From NCBI RefSeq assembly GCF_009604385.1, contig NZ_WEGJ01000001.1, positions 669,947-733,946 of the forward strand: a stretch of 64,000 bases of DNA, given 5' to 3'. The translations under genes and the position numbers were made by a program. How positions within the stretch are numbered: position 1 is the first letter of the stretch; each line of letters starts with the position of its first letter. The notes under the pieces were generated by a model, which worked only from the letters and a program-made list of their open reading frames with translations, did no database searches and had not been told where the DNA came from. This document shows positions 35,451 through 43,395 of this stretch, in pieces. This DNA is from Streptomyces smaragdinus. GTDB lineage: Bacteria; Actinomycetota; Actinomycetes; Streptomycetales; Streptomycetaceae.

Positions 35451-36713
35451 GTGGTGCGTGACGACTCCCCCGGTTCCCGTCCGCTGGGCGTGCACTCCGA
35501 GGTCGGCAGGCTGCGCAAGGTGCTGGTCTGTTCGCCGGGGCTCGCCCATCGGCGGCTGACGCCGTCGAACTCCGGGGATCTGCTCTTCGACGACGTGATG
35601 TGGGTGGAGAACGCGCAGCGCGATCACGCCGACTTCGTCGGCAAGATGACATCGCGCGGGGTCGAGGTCGTCGAGCTGCACGATCTGCTGGCGCAGACGA
35701 TGGCCGTACCGGGGGCGAAGGACTGGCTGCTCGACCGGAAGATCACTCCGAACCGGGTGGGTCTCGGGCTGCTGGACGGGACGCGGTCCTTTCTGGAGAC
35801 CCTGGAGCCCCGGCAGTTGGTCGACTACCTGATCGGGGGGCTGGCCACGAACGATCTGCTCGACGAGTTCCGGCCCGCGTACGCCGCGCTGCTGCGGGGC
35901 GACTCGGGTGCCCGCGAGTATCTGATGCCGCCGCTGCCGAACATGCTCTACACCCGGGACACGACGTGCTGGCTGTACGGCGGTGTCACGCTCAACCCCC
36001 TGTACTGGCCCGCCCGGCACGACGAGACGCTGCTGATGAAGGCGGTGTACACGTTCCACCCGGACTTCGCCGGCTCCACCGTCTGGTGGGGCGACCCGGA
36101 ACAGGACTGGGGCCAGGCCACGTTCGAGGGCGGCGACGTCATGCCCGTCGGCAACGGCGTGGTGCTGATGGGCATGAGCGAACGCACCTCGCGGCAGGCG
36201 ATCAGCCAGGTCGCGCTGGCCCTGTTCGAGAGCGGCGCCGCGAAGCAGGTGGTCGTCGCCGGGATGCCGAGGCTGCGCGCCGCGATGCATCTCGACACGG
36301 TGTTCACCTTCGCCGACCGCGACATCGTCACCGTCTACCCGCGGATCGTGGACGAGATCCACACGTTCACCCTGCGCCCGGACGACCGCCCGCCCGGCGT
36401 CCACGTCACCGACGAGGGCTCCCGCGCCTTCCCCGAGGTCGTGGCGGAGTCCCTCGGGCTGTCGAAGCTCCGGCTGATCGAGACCGGCGGCGACGTGTAC
36501 GCCTCCGAGCGCCAGCAGTGGGACAGCGGCAACAACGCGGTGGCCGTCGAGCCCGGCGTGGTCTTCACGTACGACCGCAACACCCAGACCAACGCCCTGC
36601 TGCGGGACGCCGGCGTCGAGGTCATCACGATCGTCGGCGCCGAACTGGGCCGGGGCCGCGGCGGTGGCCACTGCATGACCTGCCCGCTGATCAGGGAGCC
36701 CGTCAGCTTCTGA
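35451..36713 (+). CDS. arcA: Arginine deiminase
   Basis: A 420-residue guanidine-group hydrolase that converts arginine to citrulline and ammonia, the first step of the ADI pathway. Signature segments are [15 protein letters not shown] near the N-terminus, [24 protein letters not shown], a catalytic His in [11 protein letters not shown], and the nucleophile Cys408 in [10 protein letters not shown] near the C-terminus. The length is normal for ArcA. The GTG start has GAGGGG upstream. No arcB or arcC lies next to it, so citrulline may be used elsewhere or the enzyme acts alone. Confidence 0.95.
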   Translation: MVRDDSPGSRPLGVHSEVGRLRKVLVCSPGLAHRRLTPSNSGDLLFDDVMWVENAQRDHADFVGKMTSRGVEVVELHDLLAQTMAVPGAKDWLLDRKITPNRVGLGLLDGTRSFLETLEPRQLVDYLIGGLATNDLLDEFRPAYAALLRGDSGAREYLMPPLPNMLYTRDTTCWLYGGVTLNPLYWPARHDETLLMKAVYTFHPDFAGSTVWWGDPEQDWGQATFEGGDVMPVGNGVVLMGMSERTSRQAISQVALALFESGAAKQVVVAGMPRLRAAMHLDTVFTFADRDIVTVYPRIVDEIHTFTLRPDDRPPGVHVTDEGSRAFPEVVAESLGLSKLRLIETGGDVYASERQQWDSGNNAVAVEPGVVFTYDRNTQTNALLRDAGVEVITIVGAELGRGRGGGHCMTCPLIREPVSF

Positions 36714-36789
36714 CGCCCCGGTCCCGCGCGAAAATTGTCAGCGCCTCCTGATACCAATGAGTCAAGCTGGATCACGGGGGGTGTCGGGC

Positions 36790-38193
36790 ATGGCTTACGG
36801 TGACGAGCGCGTGGTGCGCCGGCGTGTCGTGGATCTCGCCGACCGACGGGCGCTGGAGCAGTGGCGGCCCGCCGATCCCGCGGTGGTGGCGGAGGCGACG
36901 CGGCTGAAGGAGGCCGCGCTGCTGGACTTCGGCATGACCACCTCGGCGGTCACGTCGTGGCTGTACTCCAAGTGCCGCCACCACATAGCGACGACGGCCG
37001 TCGGCACCGCCGCCGTGGTCGCCTCCGGCGACGGCAGCTGTCTGCTGCTCTTCAACCCGGGGTTCTTCACCGGACTCGGCCTGGACGGCGTGAAGTTCGT
37101 GCTGTTCCACGAGGCCCGGCATCTGGTCCACCGGCATCTCTTCGCCGAGCCGGAGCTGCGCGAGGACCCGGTGTTCACCGTCGCCGCCGAGGTCGCGATC
37201 AACCATGTGGCGCTGATCCGGCTGGGCCGCACCGGGCTGCCCCTCCTGGACGGCGAGCCCACGGGCATCGACCCGCGCGTGGTGTACGAGGACTACCGCG
37301 AGGACCTCCTCGGCCAGGGCCTGGAGCCGCTCGGCTACGACCACTTCGCCGAGACCGACATGACGATCTACGGCGAGCTCAAGCGGATGAAGAACCCGCC
37401 GGTGCCCCCGCCCCTGTGCGTCCATCTCACGGAGGACGGCGTGCCCGCCGACCAGGAGACCGTGGACGCCGTCTGTTCCTCCGTGCTGCTCAACTCCCTC
37501 CTGGCCGCCCGCCGGGGCCACCCCGCCGCCGAGGGCGAGCTGCTGGACCTGATGGACCGCACCGACGGGGCGACGGACCGGGCAAGCCGGATCTGGGGAC
37601 GGCTGGGCGCGGGCCGGCTGCGCGGGCAGACGTCCGCGACGCGGCGCGTCGACTGGTGGCAGCGCTGGCTCGTCGACGTACTCGCCTCGAAGCTGCGCGA
37701 GGGCGAGCGGCTGGTGTACCCGAAGAAGCGCGGCGCGCTGCTGGCCGCCCTCGGCCAGGACCCGATGCTCTCGCGCCGGGGTGCGGAGCGGACGAAGGTG
37801 CTGGTCGTCGCGTACGACACGTCCGGCTCGATGCCCGGGCACGTGGTGGAGTGGCTGACCGACCTCGTCGGCCGGATCGACGGGGTCGAGGCGCACTGGC
37901 TGTCGTTCGACGGCTGTGTGATGCCGTTCAAGGCGGGCGAGCGGGTGTACGGCGGCGGCGGGACGAGCTTCCAGGCGGTCGCCGACTACGTCGAGGGACG
38001 CACGGCGGTGGACGGGGAGTTCTTCGACGAGAGACCGGACGCCGTGGTGATGCTCACCGACGGCTACGCCCCGCACATCACGCCCGCCGAGCCGGACAAA
38101 TGGATCTGGCTGATCACCGAGTACGGCGACGACTGGCCGGAGGCCCACTCCCCGCCCATGGCCTGCCACCGCGTCACGACAGGAGACCGATGA
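36790..38193 (+). CDS. Putative metallopeptidase/VWA protein (DUF2201 type)
   Basis: About 467 residues. The N-terminal half resembles the putative metallopeptidase domain of DUF2201 proteins, with the zinc motif HEARH at residues 107-111 (HEARHLVHRH). The C-terminal half is a von Willebrand factor A-like domain with an intact MIDAS motif (VVAYDTSGSM, about residue 340) and MLTDGYA near the end. Such proteins pair with MoxR-type AAA+ ATPases, as here: the next gene starts inside its stop codon. The ATG at 36790 has GGGGGG about 9 bases upstream; an ATG at 36757 lacks a site. Whether the peptidase is active is unknown. Confidence 0.85.
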   Translation: MAYGDERVVRRRVVDLADRRALEQWRPADPAVVAEATRLKEAALLDFGMTTSAVTSWLYSKCRHHIATTAVGTAAVVASGDGSCLLLFNPGFFTGLGLDGVKFVLFHEARHLVHRHLFAEPELREDPVFTVAAEVAINHVALIRLGRTGLPLLDGEPTGIDPRVVYEDYREDLLGQGLEPLGYDHFAETDMTIYGELKRMKNPPVPPPLCVHLTEDGVPADQETVDAVCSSVLLNSLLAARRGHPAAEGELLDLMDRTDGATDRASRIWGRLGAGRLRGQTSATRRVDWWQRWLVDVLASKLREGERLVYPKKRGALLAALGQDPMLSRRGAERTKVLVVAYDTSGSMPGHVVEWLTDLVGRIDGVEAHWLSFDGCVMPFKAGERVYGGGGTSFQAVADYVEGRTAVDGEFFDERPDAVVMLTDGYAPHITPAEPDKWIWLITEYGDDWPEAHSPPMACHRVTTGDR

Positions 38194-39995
38194 GCACGAC
38201 CGGCAGCACCACGCGGCCCCCGCGCACCCTCTCCAAGCTCGAGGCGTTCATCGACGCGATGATCGAGATGGGGCAGACGGGGCAGGTCTTCGGCGAACAC
38301 GGCATCGGCAAGACGTCGACGTTCTTCTCGCACATCCCGCGCGCCCACCCGGACGCGGAGCTGGTGTTCGTCCCGGCGGCGAATCTGACGCCGGACGATC
38401 TGCTGGTCAACGCGCCGGTACGGGACGCGGAGTCCGGTGCGCTGGTGCTGCGTCAGCTCGTGATGCGCCAGCTGACGCCGGGGCGGCCGTTCGTCCTGCT
38501 CATCGACGACTCGCTGCAGGCCGGTGAGACGATCCAGTCGCAGCTGATGCAGATCGCCTGCAACTGGACCCTCGGCGAGCACGATCTGCGGGCGCTGGGC
38601 TGCATCGGTGTGTTCCTGACGGACAACGAGTCGCTGGCCGAGACGTCCGCGCGGCGCAGCGATCTGGCGATCCTGGACCGGATGGTGACGCTGCGGATCA
38701 CCGCGAACGACACCTCGTGGCGGAGCAAGCTGAGCGCCGTGTTCCGCCCGTGGGACCTGAGCGGCGTGTTCGCGGTGTGGGCGTCGCTGACGCCCGGGCT
38801 GCGGGAGCTGCTGTCGCCGCGCACGCTGGAGCACGTCCTGGCGTGTGCCCGCGAGGGGTTCCCGCTGCGCTGGGGGCTGCCGCTGGTCAACGGCGAGCGG
38901 CTGCGTCTGGTGGAGGACGCGGGGGACGGCCGCAGGGCGCCGGACCGGACGGCGGAGATCCTGGACCGGATCGCGAAGGCCCTCGGCGTGCCGAATCCGG
39001 CGCGGGTGGCGGACCCGGTACGCCGCGTGGTGCGCGCGGCGCTGCGCAACCGGTGGTCGGTGCTGCTGCAGGGGCCGCCCGGCTGCGGGAAGACGGAGCT
39101 GGTCCGGCAGGAGGTGCGGGACGGGCTCGGCGCCGAGCCGCTGTACTTCTCGCTGCCCGTGACGAACGTCGAGGACCTGTGCGCCCCGATCCCGGCGGCG
39201 GACGGCACGCTGGACAATCTGCTGGCGCTGCCGTTCACCGGCGCGGCACCCAAGGCGATCGTGTGGGACGAGTACAACCGGCCCAAGGACAAGGCGGCGT
39301 TCGCCAAGCTGATGGAGATCACGCAGGAGTGGTCGCTGGCCGGCCGCCGGATCGAGAACCTGCGCGCCCAGATAGCCATCCAGAACCCGCCCTACCACCT
39401 GGGCCGCAAGCTGCTGGTCGCGCGCAACAACATCGCCCAGGCGACGCGGTTCACGATCTCGCTCGAGGTGCAGCCGGAGGACATCCCGGCGAACGAGTGG
39501 CTGATCGACAGGTACGGTCCGGTCGCCGAGACGGTGCTCGAGTGGTGGAAGCACGACATCGACGAGGACGGGCGGGCCTGGATCACCAAGCGGACCATCG
39601 AGCGGCTGATCCGGCTGCATCGGCAGGGGCTGCCGCTGGAGCTGGGGACGATCTATCTGGGTGACGGCGAGTACGCGCCCGTACCGCTGACGGCGCTCGT
39701 CGACCGGCTGGACAACCGGCCGGTGACGGGGCTGCGGGAGCTGGCCGCGAGTGTCGGGGCGTGGGAGGTGCGGCTGCGGCGGGCGGCGGCGGAGTCGGCG
39801 GAGGGCGGTGATGACAGCGATGTGGTGCACCAGGTGCTGGCCAACGCGGAGCTGTCGCAGCTGAAGCGGCATCGGAAGGCGGTGGTGCGGCTGGTGGCGC
39901 TGCTGCCGCCGAAGCTGCGGTCGACGTATCTGGTGGGGGCGTCGGAGAAGGCGCAGCGGTTCTGGATCGAGGTGTTCGCGCAGATATCGCGGTGA
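38190..39995 (+). CDS. Tandem AAA+ ATPase, MoxR-like
   Basis: A 601-residue protein with two AAA+ modules in one chain. Module 1 has Walker A GEHGIGKT (35-42) and Walker B FVLLIDD (101-107). Module 2 has Walker A GPPGCGKT (295-302) and Walker B AIVWDEYN (356-363), with arginine-rich sensor regions after it. The second module is MoxR/dynein-like in flavour (KDKAAFAKLMEITQEWSLAG). The ATG overlaps the stop of the VWA gene (ATGA) and has AGGAGA upstream, so the two are made together. MoxR-VWA pairs act like chelatases or remodelling machines. It converges with the LRR gene. Confidence 0.87.
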   Translation: MSTTGSTTRPPRTLSKLEAFIDAMIEMGQTGQVFGEHGIGKTSTFFSHIPRAHPDAELVFVPAANLTPDDLLVNAPVRDAESGALVLRQLVMRQLTPGRPFVLLIDDSLQAGETIQSQLMQIACNWTLGEHDLRALGCIGVFLTDNESLAETSARRSDLAILDRMVTLRITANDTSWRSKLSAVFRPWDLSGVFAVWASLTPGLRELLSPRTLEHVLACAREGFPLRWGLPLVNGERLRLVEDAGDGRRAPDRTAEILDRIAKALGVPNPARVADPVRRVVRAALRNRWSVLLQGPPGCGKTELVRQEVRDGLGAEPLYFSLPVTNVEDLCAPIPAADGTLDNLLALPFTGAAPKAIVWDEYNRPKDKAAFAKLMEITQEWSLAGRRIENLRAQIAIQNPPYHLGRKLLVARNNIAQATRFTISLEVQPEDIPANEWLIDRYGPVAETVLEWWKHDIDEDGRAWITKRTIERLIRLHRQGLPLELGTIYLGDGEYAPVPLTALVDRLDNRPVTGLRELAASVGAWEVRLRRAAAESAEGGDDSDVVHQVLANAELSQLKRHRKAVVRLVALLPPKLRSTYLVGASEKAQRFWIEVFAQISR

Positions 39996-40078
39996 GGGGG
40001 TCCGCCCGCCCCGACGCTGCGTCGTGTCCGGAGACCGGCTCACGGCCTGGCCTGCGGGTCCGTCGGGGTGTCCGGGGC

Positions 40079-41257
40079 TCACCCGGGGAGCGGCGGGGCG
40101 CGGTGCACGCTGCGGATCGCGGCCACGTCGTCCGGGACGGGCGGGAGCTCGGGCAGGCCGGCGGCGAGGGTGTCGAGGCGGCGGCGGACGCTGGTCGCGA
40201 TGCCCTTGCCGAGGAGGTAGCGGGTGGGGGTGGCGGCGCGTTCGGCGCCGGCGAGGAGGGGGAGCGCCTGGCGGCTGCGCAGGCCGGTGTTGGACAGGAC
40301 GAGGTGGCCGAGGCGGTGCTCGCGCGCGGCCAGGGCCTGGGCGACGGCGGCGGTGGCGGCTTCGTCGAGCCGGTTGTCGGCGGCGCCGAGCGTCCCCGCC
40401 GCCCGGACCCGGCCCAGGTCCAGCACCTCGACGCCCGCGGTGACCGCCGCCTCCACCAGGCGGACGGCGGCCTCGGGCCCGATGCCGTTGCTGGCGGCGG
40501 AGAGCCGCCGCAGGCTGCCGTACGGGGCCTGCCGGAGCGCCTCCGCCAGCGCGAGGGCCCCGGTGTCGCCCAGTCGGGCCGCCGACAGGTACAGCTCGCC
40601 CAGCGCCCCGGCGCCGACGGCGGGGGCGATCGCCGCCGCGCCCGCCGGGCCGAGGGAGTTGCCGCCCGCGTAGAGCCGCTCGATGCGCCGTCCCGCGCCG
40701 GCCGCCGCGATCAGGGCGTCGCCGAGCACCGCGAGCCCCTGCGGGGTGAGGCCGGTCTGCACCAGGTCGAGGGTGCGCAGCGAGCGCGCCGCCTCGATCA
40801 GCTCCGCCGCGGCGTCCCCGCCGCCCGCGCCGAGCGGGTTGCGCTTGAGCCAGACGCCGCTCACCGCCTGCGGGGAGCCGCGCAGTTGGCCGGCGATCCG
40901 GCAGGCGCCGTCGGCGGAGATGCCGTTGCAGCCGAGGTAGAGGGTTTTGACGTCGGCCTCGACGGCCTTGTGGGCGACGGCGTCGGCCCCGTCGTCGCCG
41001 AGTCCGTCGGTGCCGAGCAGCAGATGGCGTACCGGTCCGGGGCGCAGGGCGTCGGCCACGAGGGCGGCGCCGTCGGGGCCGAGCTGCTGTTTGCACAGGT
41101 CGAGGCGGCCGTCGGGCAGGGCCGTGCCGGCCGGGAAGTCGGTGCGTTCGGTGACGCCGCGGCCCTCGCGCAGCCAGGCCAGCAGCGGGGTGAGGTCGGT
41201 GGTGGGGCGCGGGGTGACCGGGCCGATGCCCGCGAAGGGTTCAGGAGGTTCGGTCAC
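40079..41257 (-). CDS. Leucine-rich-repeat protein, ribonuclease-inhibitor type
   Basis: About 392 residues. The N-terminal ~50 residues are non-repetitive. From there at least seven repeats of about 28 residues are seen, with LxxLxLxxN-type cores such as VKTLYLGCNGISADGA, IERLYAGGNSLGPAGA, LRRLSAASNGIGPEAA and LGHLVLSNTGL, ending in a short C-terminal region. The repeat length and helix-forming spacers match the ribonuclease-inhibitor subclass, a protein-binding scaffold. The GTG start overlaps the SDR stop (GTGA) and GGGAGG lies upstream. It is the last gene of the minus-strand unit with the tRNA-like genes. Confidence 0.85.
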   Translation of the reverse strand: MTEPPEPFAGIGPVTPRPTTDLTPLLAWLREGRGVTERTDFPAGTALPDGRLDLCKQQLGPDGAALVADALRPGPVRHLLLGTDGLGDDGADAVAHKAVEADVKTLYLGCNGISADGACRIAGQLRGSPQAVSGVWLKRNPLGAGGGDAAAELIEAARSLRTLDLVQTGLTPQGLAVLGDALIAAAGAGRRIERLYAGGNSLGPAGAAAIAPAVGAGALGELYLSAARLGDTGALALAEALRQAPYGSLRRLSAASNGIGPEAAVRLVEAAVTAGVEVLDLGRVRAAGTLGAADNRLDEAATAAVAQALAAREHRLGHLVLSNTGLRSRQALPLLAGAERAATPTRYLLGKGIATSVRRRLDTLAAGLPELPPVPDDVAAIRSVHRAPPLPG

Positions 41258-42603
41258 CACGCCGCCTCCCGGTAGTCCTTGAGGAAGACCCCGGCGACCG
41301 GGTCGCCCGCCTCGCCGCGCACGATCGGGTCGTAGACGCGCGCCGCGCCGTCCACGATGTCCAGCGGGGTGCGGAAGCCGGCCGCGGCGATCCGGTCCTT
41401 CTTCGGCATCGGGTTCTCGTCGGTGATCCAGCCGGTGTCGACGGCGCACATGTACACGCCGTGCTCGGCCAGGGTGGGGCCGCTGGTGCGGGTGAGCATG
41501 TTGAGCGCGGCCTTCGCCATGTTGGTGTGGGGGTGGCCGGGCATCTTGTTGCGGACGGTGAACCGGCCTTCGACGGCGGTCACGTTGACTATGTACCGGC
41601 GTTCGCGGGGCGCGGCCAGCAGCAGCGGCAGCAGCCGGTCGCACAGCAGCGCGGGGGCCAGGGAGTTGACCAGCTGCGTCTCCAGCACCTCGGCGGGGTC
41701 CAGCTCGCCGAGCTGCGCGGACCAGGAGTTCTCGGGGGCGGTGTCGGGCAGCAGGCCGGCCTCGTCGATCTCGTCGAGTACGAGCGCCAGTGCCCCGGCG
41801 GCCGGGGCGCCGGCGGCACCGTCACCGGCAAGGGCGGCCATCGGCCGGAACCCCGGTGCCGCGAGCACTTCGCGCGGCAGTCCGTCGCCCTCCCCGGCGC
41901 TGAGCGCGGCATACGACTCGGGCGGGCGGCGTACGGTCTGCGCGGCGTTGTTGACGAGGATGTCCAGCGGCTCGCCGCCGCGGCGCAGGTGCTCGCACAC
42001 CCCGAGCACCTGGCGGGGGTCGCGCAGGTCGACGGCGATGACGCCGAATCGGTCGAGCCACTGCGCGGAGTCCGGCTGGGTCTCGAAGCGGCGGCGGGTG
42101 TCGTGCGGGAAGCGGGTGGTCACCAGGACCTCCGCGCCGTCGCGCAGCATCATGAGGGCGAGCTGGAAGCCGATCTTCACCCGGCCGCCGGTGATCAGCG
42201 CCCGGCGGCCGCGCAGGTCCGTACGCAGGGCGCGGCGGGCGGAGTTGTCGGCGGCGCAGTCCGGGCAGAGGCGGTGGTAGAAGCCGTCGAGGCGGCGGTA
42301 GATCTGCTTGCACACGTAGCACCGCTGCGGGCGCAGCAGCTCGCCGCCCTCACCCGTCTCGCCGGGCAGCGGGGCGTCCTCGCGCCTCGCCGTGCCGCCG
42401 GTCGCGGTGGCGGCGACGAGCGCGGCGTCGGCGGCGGCCGTCCCGTCGCGGCGGTCCTTGCGCCGCCGGACGCGTCCGTCGCGGGCGAAGGACGCGGCCA
42501 CCTGCTCGGCGCGCAGCCGCACGGGGTCGTCGGCGGGCAGGGCGCGCAGCCTCGCGACCGTGCGGTCGAAGGCGGCCAGTTCGTCGTCGGTGATCCCCTC
42601 CAC
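41254..42603 (-). CDS. SDR-fold protein with zinc ribbon and degenerate active site
   Basis: About 449 residues. A charged N-terminal region is followed by a zinc ribbon (Cys95-x2-Cys98 and Cys113-x2-Cys116) and a Rossmann SDR domain: TGGRVKIG at 138-145 and LVNNAAQ near 216-222. The catalytic Tyr-x3-Lys is replaced by Thr360-NMA-Lys364, and the Ser region reads VNVTAVEG, so classical dehydrogenase chemistry is unlikely. The C-terminus overlaps the LRR start. The GTG at 42603 lies one base after the discriminator of a tRNA-like gene and has no ordinary ribosome site, which suggests a leaderless message after tRNA processing. The start is inferred. Confidence 0.82.
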   Translation of the reverse strand: MEGITDDELAAFDRTVARLRALPADDPVRLRAEQVAASFARDGRVRRRKDRRDGTAAADAALVAATATGGTARREDAPLPGETGEGGELLRPQRCYVCKQIYRRLDGFYHRLCPDCAADNSARRALRTDLRGRRALITGGRVKIGFQLALMMLRDGAEVLVTTRFPHDTRRRFETQPDSAQWLDRFGVIAVDLRDPRQVLGVCEHLRRGGEPLDILVNNAAQTVRRPPESYAALSAGEGDGLPREVLAAPGFRPMAALAGDGAAGAPAAGALALVLDEIDEAGLLPDTAPENSWSAQLGELDPAEVLETQLVNSLAPALLCDRLLPLLLAAPRERRYIVNVTAVEGRFTVRNKMPGHPHTNMAKAALNMLTRTSGPTLAEHGVYMCAVDTGWITDENPMPKKDRIAAAGFRTPLDIVDGAARVYDPIVRGEAGDPVAGVFLKDYREAAW

Positions 42604-42604
42604 G

Positions 42605-42676
42605 CGGTCCCGGCCGGATTCGAACCGGCGTATCCGCCCTGACAAGGCGGCGCGCCTGCCTCTGCGCTACGGGACC
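42605..42676 (-). tRNA. tRNA-like gene, Asp(GTC)-type anticodon
   Basis: A complete cloverleaf: acceptor GGTCCCG/CGGGACC (7 perfect pairs), U8-A9, D arm GCGC-AGAGGCAG-GCGC, anticodon arm CCGCC-TTGTCAG-GGCGG with triplet GTC, variable ATAC, T arm GCCGG-TTCGAAT-CCGGC, discriminator G. No CCA is encoded. Position 38 is G, where Asp tRNAs normally have C, and the D loop is short with G in place of A21, so it does not look like the ordinary tRNA-Asp. Its 3' end is one base before the start codon of the SDR gene on the same strand. Confidence 0.72.
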
Positions 42677-42712
42677 CCTGCGGCCGTCCGGTCACGGGAC
42701 GGCCCGTCAGCT

Positions 42713-42786
42713 GCCCCCGCGGCCGGATTCGAACCGGCGTGTTCCGCTGTGCAAGCGGCGCGACTTCCTCTGCGCTACACCGGGGC
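42713..42786 (-). tRNA. Non-canonical tRNA-like gene, Cys(GCA)-type anticodon
   Basis: The T arm (GCCGG-TTCGAAT-CCGGC) is identical to the neighbour 36 bases downstream, and the D-arm region differs from it by only a few bases. The anticodon arm has four pairs around TTGCACA (triplet GCA), or five around a 5-base loop. The acceptor helix is 9 bp, GCCCCGGTG against CGCGGGGGC, with one G-G mismatch and one G-T pair, instead of 7. No CCA is encoded. The 5' end is 28 bases after the stop of the HNH gene. It could be a decoy, a guide or a decayed tRNA. Confidence 0.6.
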
Positions 42787-42814
42787 ATTGCGCCGGATCG
42801 TACCCGATCACCGC

Positions 42815-43312
42815 TCACCCCCCGGCGGCCAGCCGGTCGGCGATCCGCCGCATCCCGTCGCGCACCACGTACTGCCCCGGCAGCCCCGGTATCTCCACCG
42901 GCCGCCCGGGCCTCCGCGGTGGGTGGCGGATCAGGTACGCGAGGACGCGCGCCGCCTGCGCCGGATCGTCGGGCGGCTCGCCGAGCTCGTAGTAGTAGGC
43001 GTCCTTGGCCCGCCCCGGATAGGCCTCGGTGACACCGAGGATCAGCGCGGGCGGACGCTCCCGGTAGGCGCCGTAGGGCTGGTCGTACAGGCTGGTGCGA
43101 CGGCCCTCGGCGGTGTTGCAGGCGCCGCACAGTAACCCGCGTATCAGCCCGGACACATGATGGTGATCGACGACGAGCTCCCCGCGCAGCCCGCAGATCG
43201 CACAACGCCCGTCCTGCCACCCCCGCATAACGGCAAGCGGCGCCCGCCCCCGCGCCACCTCGCGCGGTAACGCCCACTCATGACACACCGGAACCGCCTC
43301 GAACCTCCCCAT
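42815..43312 (-). CDS. Endonuclease VII-like HNH nuclease
   Basis: A 165-residue protein. The core CAICGLRGELVVDHHHVSGL followed by IRGLLCGACN matches recombination endonuclease VII-type HNH nucleases: two Cys pairs bind a structural zinc and the central Asp-His-His carries the catalytic site. The C-terminal half (PYGAYRERPPALILGVTEAYPG and after) has no recognised domain. The ATG at 43312 is preferred to one 30 bases upstream. It is co-directional with the methyltransferase, tRNA-like, SDR and LRR genes. Targets could be branched or nicked nucleic acid; this is inference. Confidence 0.83.
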   Translation of the reverse strand: MGRFEAVPVCHEWALPREVARGRAPLAVMRGWQDGRCAICGLRGELVVDHHHVSGLIRGLLCGACNTAEGRRTSLYDQPYGAYRERPPALILGVTEAYPGRAKDAYYYELGEPPDDPAQAARVLAYLIRHPPRRPGRPVEIPGLPGQYVVRDGMRRIADRLAAGG

Positions 43313-43395
43313 GCCCTTCACGCTAACGCCGGCCACTGACAATCGGCGTCACGCGCTGTCGACGAGGAGCTCCCGCAGGGCGGCGGCCCGCCGGG

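Noticed and set aside
36790..38193. Considered as a TROVE/Ro60-type RNA-binding VWA protein, which would match Y RNAs
   Set aside because: The N-terminal half is the HExxH-bearing DUF2201-like domain, not HEAT-like TROVE repeats.
38190..39995. Considered as McrB-like GTPase restriction component
   Set aside because: Neither P-loop region is followed by the McrB NTxD-type GTP motif, and no McrC gene is adjacent; MoxR-like AAA+ fits better.
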